NCBI GenBank assembly: GCA_013214245.1
Contig: JABSQE010000002.1
Location: forward strand, 8,227 to 29,836
DNA from: Hyphomicrobiaceae bacterium
Lineage (GTDB): Bacteria; Pseudomonadota; Alphaproteobacteria; Rhizobiales; Hyphomicrobiaceae
DNA length: 21,610 bases
Reading direction: 5' to 3'
Below the pieces are notes generated by a model. It worked only from the letters and a program-made list of their open reading frames with translations, had not been told where the DNA came from and searched no databases. Shown here piece by piece: positions 16,808 through 21,610 of this stretch (positions are counted from its first letter, which is position 1; the number at the start of each line of letters is the position of its first letter). The position numbers and the translations under genes were made by a program.

Positions 16808-18022
16808 ATGTCTTTTCCAGTTATCCCGACACGAAAAGCAGGATTTGAACGCTTGCGAAAGTTTCTACCTAACAGTGGGCATCGCTACGCAAAAAATCGA
16901 AACAAAGATTACGGACCAGATAATAGAGAAAACGTTTCTCTGTTATCTGGTCATATACGACATCGACTCATTCTAGAAAAAGAAATTCTTAGCATTGTTC
17001 TTGGTCACTATTCACAGTCAACAGCTGAAAAGTTCATTCAAGAGTTATTTTGGCGTGGCTACTTTAAGGGCTTCTTAGAACAGCATCCCACAATTTGGAC
17101 CGCTTATCGCCGTGATGTGTCGGCTTTGACAACTACTCTTGATAATAAGGACGATCTAGCGCGTTTTTATTATCAAGCTGTAAATGGCGAAACCGACATT
17201 TCTTGTTTCAATTCTTGGGCACATGAGCTTGTTGAGACCGGATATCTTCACAATCATGTACGAATGTGGTTTGCCTCAATTTGGATTTTTACGCTCAAGC
17301 TACCTTGGCAACTAGGAGCTGACTTTTTCTATCGCCATTTAGTTGACGGTGATCCAGCTTCGAATACACTATCATGGCGCTGGGTAGGTGGATTACATAC
17401 CAGCGGCAAAAGCTATCTGGCGCGTCCATCTAATATAGAAAGGTATACGGATGCTCGTTTTGCGCCATATGGCCAGTTAACAACTAATTCGTCCCCACTA
17501 GAGGAAGATGAATATTATCCAATTAGTAAAATTCCAGCAACAAGCAAAAAAGTGAATCCTGAGGTAGTTGGTTTACTGATCACTGAAGAAGAGGGATATA
17601 GCGAGGATCTATTTAAAGATCTCGAACCTACTGCAGGTATTGCGCTTCTCACCACACATGCCCGTTCACCACAACCGATAGGTATTCACGCAAAGGCTTT
17701 TTCTAAATATGCATTCCATGACAGTATTTCTCGTGCAGTCAATCACTTCAAGTGTACGTTAGGCGGACCATTTGAATTAGATGAATGGGGAACAGTCTTG
17801 CTAAAGTTTGCTCGCGAGCATGGTGTTCAAACCATTGCTACAGCCTATGCGCCAGTAGGGCCAGTTGCAGAAAAACTTTCCGATGCGCGCTCTTATTTAG
17901 CTAAACACGGTATTGCATTATATGAAAGGCAGCGCGCTTACGATTTACTCACCTGGCCATATGCAAAACGTGGCTTTTTTTCTCTAAAAAAGAAAATTCC
18001 AGATATTCTTAAGAGATTGTAA
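16808..18022 (+). CDS. Photolyase/cryptochrome-family FAD-binding protein without N-terminal antenna domain
   Basis: Residues ~10-215 form the FAD-binding helical domain of the photolyase/cryptochrome family. Visible motifs are LLSGHIRHRLI (~45-55), FIQELFWRGYFKGFL (~76-90), the FNSWAHELVETGYLHNHVRM signature (~134-153), then LPWQLGADFFYRHLVDGD and PASNTLSWRWVGGLH. Trp167 and Trp190 sit where electron-transfer tryptophans of E. coli photolyase (W359, W382) lie, and Trp137 may be a third. The usual N-terminal Rossmann antenna domain is absent: residue 1 falls next to the FAD domain. Instead residues ~250-404 form an alpha/beta-looking C-terminal part (VVGLLITEEEGYSEDLF, GVQTIATAYAPVGP, LAKHGIALYERQRAYDLL). 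This order is known from alphaproteobacterial FAD-binding proteins related to photolyases whose substrate is unsettled. ATG 16808 has only a weak upstream AGG. Intact, AT-adapted codon use. Confidence 0.87.
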   Translation: MSFPVIPTRKAGFERLRKFLPNSGHRYAKNRNKDYGPDNRENVSLLSGHIRHRLILEKEILSIVLGHYSQSTAEKFIQELFWRGYFKGFLEQHPTIWTAYRRDVSALTTTLDNKDDLARFYYQAVNGETDISCFNSWAHELVETGYLHNHVRMWFASIWIFTLKLPWQLGADFFYRHLVDGDPASNTLSWRWVGGLHTSGKSYLARPSNIERYTDARFAPYGQLTTNSSPLEEDEYYPISKIPATSKKVNPEVVGLLITEEEGYSEDLFKDLEPTAGIALLTTHARSPQPIGIHAKAFSKYAFHDSISRAVNHFKCTLGGPFELDEWGTVLLKFAREHGVQTIATAYAPVGPVAEKLSDARSYLAKHGIALYERQRAYDLLTWPYAKRGFFSLKKKIPDILKRL

Positions 18023-18696
18023 TGTACTAACGCTCCATCATTATTGGAAAAGATAACTTCTATTGCAAGTTAACTCAATTAACAAAAATCGATCCGTAGG
18101 AGGGAGAATAAAATATCTAGATTGTTAATATCAATGGATTGATTAATAACATGACATAAGAAAATCTTTTAACAGGATACTGTAATAAGACAAATGTCTA
18201 AATCTCAAGTTCGAAACATAAGGTAACAACATTCAAGAGATGTCCGTTAATTTAACTCTATTGATTGCAACTATTAATTCAGCCATTAAGTCTCGGTTAA
18301 GACGAATAGCCATGTACAGACGTTTAGGCCTTATGACCAGGATTTCCTAGATGCCAGCTTGAGAGTATATAGTACGGCCTTTTCATTTGAATACAACATG
18401 TTCACTGAGACCAGATGATTGGCTGCAGCTTAGTTGAAACTAATTCTTTAACCCTGTATGCGTCAGTTTAAAACGCGTTACCTTCAATTTTAACTTTCTT
18501 ATAATATTTTATGTTTTGTTAGTGACTCACGTGAATCTAATACGAAGTATGATTACTCTGGTGCTCATATATATCTTTTTAGTATCCTATTATACGCTTC
18601 ACTAGTCTTCACAAATCATTGTTGTAAAAGATTATAAAATAATTTAAGCTTTTTTTACATGATGTGATCGAAGATTATTATTAAACTTTATAATAG
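18023..18696. other. Spacer between convergent photolyase-like gene and speB
   Basis: No ORF of note. An orphan Shine-Dalgarno lies at 18097-18106. No hairpin plus T-tract was found for either flanking gene. Confidence 0.5.
18097..18106 (+). promoter_or_regulatory. Orphan Shine-Dalgarno TAGGAGGGAG
   Basis: A near-perfect ribosome binding site is followed after a few bases by ATA, not ATG, and the frame (ISRLLISMD) soon closes. Likely the remains of a gene start. Confidence 0.3.
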
Positions 18697-19608
18697 TCAT
18701 ACTAAGATAGAAGGTTTGACACCGTAAAGGGCGTAATTTAAAATTTTATAAACAATAGCTGCTGCTGTGTAATCACAAGAATGAAGTCCACTGATAGGAG
18801 CAAGCTCAACAACGTCTCCTCCAACAATTCGTCCAACTTTCGCAGCTTCTTTTAGTAAATCTAGCACCTGCCAATATGACATTCCACCAGGAGTAGGTGT
18901 GCCAGTCGCTGGCATCAGCGCGCTATCTAACCCGTCAACATCGAACGTGACATAAATAGGTCGACCAACTAATTCAGAAACAATATCTTCAACCTTCCAA
19001 CTTGTCTGATCCTTGGCCCACCATATAGTAATACGATCACGATTAGCCCTGTAAAATAAAACTTCCTGCAAAGACACCGAACGAATACCTACTGACACAA
19101 CACTGACACCAGGATAATCCAAAACACGTCGAATTGCCGAGGCATGCGAGTAATGCTCACCATTATAACCATCACGTAAATCTGCATGTGAATCAATATG
19201 CAATACTACTAAATCTTTGTAACGCTTCAAAAATGGTAAAACTGCACCAGGTGTCAAAGCGTGCTCACCTCCAAGTATAAGTGGAAATTTCTCATTTGAG
19301 AGAATTAAGTCCGTGATATATGATAATTGATCTATTGCAGCGGCCATGCTCTCTGGTAACGGCGGCGGTGATAATGTTGCTACACCATAATTACGGTAAG
19401 GCTCACATTCCAATTCATCATCGAACAACTCTAGCTGATGGCTAGCAAGCAGAATAGCTTCTGGACCCTTTGCTGTGCCAGAGCCATAACTAACAGATTT
19501 TTCAAGGCGATATGGAACAATAACAGCTTGCGCGACTTCAGGATGATCTGCTCCCTCCCGTTTTGCTTCGAGAAAACCTTTTGCAGCAGAGAGATAAGCC
19601 AGCTTCAT
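18697..19608 (-). CDS. speB: Agmatinase-type ureohydrolase
   Basis: Agmatinase hydrolyses agmatine to putrescine and urea with a binuclear manganese centre. The 303-residue product has all family motifs: GGEHALTPG with His117, HIDSHADLRDGY with Asp139, His141 and Asp143, HASAIRR, FDVDGLDSALMPATGTPTPG with Asp223 and Asp225, and DVVELAP with Glu268. ATG 19608 follows GAGG (19617-19620) at 8 bases. The gene begins 49 bases after the end of the ornithine-decarboxylase-like gene and is probably co-transcribed, which supports a role in putrescine supply. No arginine decarboxylase is present in the window to make agmatine. Related ureohydrolases act on other guanidino compounds (guanidinobutyrate, proclavaminate), so the substrate is inferred from context. 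Intact. Confidence 0.9.
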   Translation of the reverse strand: MKLAYLSAAKGFLEAKREGADHPEVAQAVIVPYRLEKSVSYGSGTAKGPEAILLASHQLELFDDELECEPYRNYGVATLSPPPLPESMAAAIDQLSYITDLILSNEKFPLILGGEHALTPGAVLPFLKRYKDLVVLHIDSHADLRDGYNGEHYSHASAIRRVLDYPGVSVVSVGIRSVSLQEVLFYRANRDRITIWWAKDQTSWKVEDIVSELVGRPIYVTFDVDGLDSALMPATGTPTPGGMSYWQVLDLLKEAAKVGRIVGGDVVELAPISGLHSCDYTAAAIVYKILNYALYGVKPSILV

Positions 19609-19657
19609 ATTGAAAACCTCGTCTCATGAAGGTAATTTATAAGTAATCTGCAGCAGC

Positions 19658-20833
19658 CTACACCGATTGCACAAATGTATTAGAGCTTTTCGGATACATG
19701 GTATAAATGGGCTCGTCGTATAATATTACTTCGTTATATTGCCCATATCCATTAAATTTGCTCGCGATGGCCCGCCCATAGGCTCCAATATTACCAATCT
19801 CGAGATAATCACCCTCGCGGACGGAATTTGGGAGTAAAAATGGACCTTCGATATAATCTATGGAGTCACAGGTTGGTCCCCAAAGCGAAAAGGAGGTACA
19901 ATCTTGGGTTTTTACAGACTTTTGACCGACTAATCGTACTGGAAGCTGAAATTTCAAATGTGCGGCATCGAATAGCACGCCGTAACTACCGTCAGTTATA
20001 AAAAGTTCTTTACCACGACGTGCATCTACACGAACGATCAGGCTTTCAGCCTCTGCAACTAATGCACGACCAGGTTCACAGATCAAGTGACAATCACTAC
20101 TCACTGGCAAGCTTTCAAAGTGTTTCTTAATGACATTAACAAATTCAATCAGTTCGGAAGGTCTCTCCCGTGAATAGCATGCTGGAAAACCACCGCCGAC
20201 ATCAACCCCATCTACAACGACACCAGCCTCCACAATTGTTTTTCGCAGCGTAGCAAAGGCCATTTCAAATGCGTGAGGAGTGACCGTTTGAGAGCCTACA
20301 TGAAAGCATACACCCAGCTTGTTGCAATATTGACGTGTTCGCGTCAGTAGTTGGACAGCTTGATCTGCAGTCGCACCAAATTTACGTTCTAATGGAATTT
20401 TACTATTAATTGCCGGTACTTTAATCCGAACGAAAAGTTGCAAATCATCAGCGCAGCCTGTTTCATCTAGGATTTTTTCTAGTTCATCATGGCTATCAAG
20501 AGCAAAACAAGTAACACCATATTCATGGTATGCCCGCCTAATAGCTGTACGAGGTTTTACTGGATGCATATAATTTAAACGTGCTCGTGGGATGGTAGCA
20601 GCATCTTCGAGCTCAGGTAGAGATGCGACATCGAAAGAATGTATACCAGCACCGTAAAGAGCTCCAAGAAGAAAAACAGAGCTATTTGCTTTATACGCGT
20701 AAGCTACTTCGCCTGGAAAATTGTCCAAGAACCAAGATGCAGCTCGGGCTGCTGCATGCGGACGCAAACCAAGGGTAGCTCGCTCTGGATGTTTGGCTGT
20801 CACAAAATCATAAGCATTGTCAAAGCTGTCCAT
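19658..20833 (-). CDS. Ornithine (or lysine/ornithine) decarboxylase, fold-III PLP type
   Basis: This is the alanine-racemase-fold (eukaryote-like, group IV) decarboxylase that makes putrescine from ornithine or cadaverine from lysine. Start is ATG 20833; GTG 20836 just before it is in frame. Landmarks in the 391-residue product are VAYAYKANSS with the PLP lysine near residue 48, SFDVASLPELE, GVCFHVGSQ, DVGGGFPACY, CEPGRALVAEAESLIVRV, the catalytic-cysteine loop LWGPTCDSIDYI, and GNIGAYGRAIASKFNGYG, which contributes to the dimer active site. Length matches bacterial members (~380-400). The HVGSQ and WGPTCDSID forms are those of ODC/LDC and not of diaminopimelate decarboxylase. It is followed after 49 bases by speB and preceded by recA with a 94-base gap. 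Ornithine versus lysine preference cannot be settled by eye. Intact. Confidence 0.91.
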   Translation of the reverse strand: MDSFDNAYDFVTAKHPERATLGLRPHAAARAASWFLDNFPGEVAYAYKANSSVFLLGALYGAGIHSFDVASLPELEDAATIPRARLNYMHPVKPRTAIRRAYHEYGVTCFALDSHDELEKILDETGCADDLQLFVRIKVPAINSKIPLERKFGATADQAVQLLTRTRQYCNKLGVCFHVGSQTVTPHAFEMAFATLRKTIVEAGVVVDGVDVGGGFPACYSRERPSELIEFVNVIKKHFESLPVSSDCHLICEPGRALVAEAESLIVRVDARRGKELFITDGSYGVLFDAAHLKFQLPVRLVGQKSVKTQDCTSFSLWGPTCDSIDYIEGPFLLPNSVREGDYLEIGNIGAYGRAIASKFNGYGQYNEVILYDEPIYTMYPKSSNTFVQSV

Positions 20834-20927
20834 CACAATACACTTCTCACTTTGTTTACTCGCTCAACAATTGTCAACAGCCTGAGAAACATGATATATA
20901 CTTCCGTACGAGGTTATCGTATTAAAA

Positions 20928-21610
20928 TCAGCTAGTTTGCTGGAAAGCATTTTTCAGTTGTATCGTATCATCTTCCGTCTGATTCTCACCTAGAGTACTG
21001 AGCGGACTACTAACATCTTCATGGCAACTTTCTAGAAGCATTTTATCAATGATTAATCCAGCACTCTCTCGTACGGCACGCTCGATTGAGTTAGCAATGG
21101 AAGGGTTCTGATGTAAAAAAGCTTTTGCATTTTCGCGTCCTTGACCCACGCGTTGTCCTTCATAGGAAAACCATGCACCAGCTTTATCCACGACACCAGC
21201 TTTTACACCAAGATCAATTAACTCGCCTGTTTTCGATATACCTTCGCCGTACATAATATCAAATTCGATCTGCTTAAATGGCGGCGCTACTTTATTTTTG
21301 ACTACCTTAACGCGTGTCTGATTGCCGACTACATCATCACGGAGTTGAACCTTACCGATACGGCGAATATCGAGACGGACTGAAGCATAAAACTTTAGTG
21401 CATTACCACCTGTTGTGGTTTCAGGATTCCCAAACATAACACCAATCTTTGAACGTATCTGATTAATGAACACTACCATACAACGAGATTTTGATATCGA
21501 GCCAGTAAGTTTTCGTAACGCTTGACTCATAAGTCGGGCTTGCATGCCTGGCAAGCTATCGCCCATATCACCCTCTAGTTCTGCACGTGGTGTAAGTGCT
21601 GCAACGGAAT
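20928..21610 (-). CDS. recA: Recombinase RecA (5' part outside window)
   Basis: RecA forms ATP-dependent filaments on single-stranded DNA, pairs homologous strands and triggers LexA cleavage. The minus strand is open to the edge of the window and the first residues visible are SVAALTPRAELEGDMGDS, the segment after Walker B, so the Walker A part lies beyond 21610. Then come MSQALRKLTGSISKSRCMVV, FINQIRSKIGVMFGNPETTT and GGNALKFYASVRLDIRRIG (loop L2 and core), followed by the C-terminal domain with VVKNKVAPPFKQIEFDI, YGEGISKTGELIDLG and AWFSYEGQRVGQGRENAK. The tail is short, moderately acidic and ends LKNAFQQTS. About 226 residues are present. No frameshift. Any SOS box would lie outside the window. 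Confidence 0.98.
   Translation of the reverse strand, partial: SVAALTPRAELEGDMGDSLPGMQARLMSQALRKLTGSISKSRCMVVFINQIRSKIGVMFGNPETTTGGNALKFYASVRLDIRRIGKVQLRDDVVGNQTRVKVVKNKVAPPFKQIEFDIMYGEGISKTGELIDLGVKAGVVDKAGAWFSYEGQRVGQGRENAKAFLHQNPSIANSIERAVRESAGLIIDKMLLESCHEDVSSPLSTLGENQTEDDTIQLKNAFQQTS

Noticed and set aside
20855..20877. Possible promoter for the decarboxylase (TTGACA on the minus strand at 20872-20877)
   Set aside because: The -35 hexamer is perfect but no TATAAT-like -10 lies 16-18 bases downstream; not enough to call.

Overview
The window looks like a piece of an alphaproteobacterial genome in advanced reductive decay. A few intact housekeeping genes (gloA, mutM, purM, a photolyase-like gene, an ornithine decarboxylase/agmatinase pair, recA) sit in long AT-rich stretches with no intact gene, while other loci survive only as frameshifted or stop-interrupted fossils. 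IalB-family proteins are mostly alphaproteobacterial and the RecA segment is canonical proteobacterial. Low coding density, many pseudogenes and low GC suggest an obligate or recently host-restricted symbiont. Tunicate symbionts of the Candidatus Endolissoclinum type come to mind, but that is only a guess.

Layout. 1-615: 3' part of a membrane-anchored pentapeptide-repeat protein. 695-3212: three minus-strand fossils of unknown function, two with signal peptides, recognisable only by stitching reading frames across stops and frameshifts. 3358-6471: a GC-rich (about 60%) plus-strand fossil operon of an IalB-like secreted protein, a TpsB (ShlB/FhaC) two-partner-secretion transporter and the C-terminal part of its TpsA/CdiA-like exoprotein. 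A large deletion has fused the TpsB barrel to the distal part of TpsA. 6476-7990: AT-rich, no intact gene. 7991-8446: gloA. 8447-12393: nearly 4 kb without an intact gene, holding a strong 51-nt hairpin and a 361-bp unit bounded by 36-nt inverted repeats (34/36 identical). 12394-12669: unidentified small ORF or fragment. 13084-13971: mutM with a TTG start. 14334-15506 (minus): purM of the long, Bacteroidetes-like type. 16808-18022: photolyase/cryptochrome-family protein without the N-terminal antenna domain. 18697-20833 (minus): ornithine decarboxylase-agmatinase pair. 20928-21610 (minus): 3' two-thirds of recA.

How it fits together. The retained genes cover detoxification (GloA), DNA repair (MutM, RecA, photolyase-like), purine synthesis (PurM) and putrescine production (decarboxylase plus SpeB). 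The lost genes are largely secreted or surface functions (two-partner secretion, IalB, two signal-peptide proteins), as expected of a lineage that no longer needs competition or invasion machinery. Several consensus Shine-Dalgarno sequences stand in front of nothing, and short coding-like fragments in the spacers suggest that much of the apparent non-coding DNA is old genes. No tRNA, rRNA, CRISPR array or intact insertion sequence was seen.
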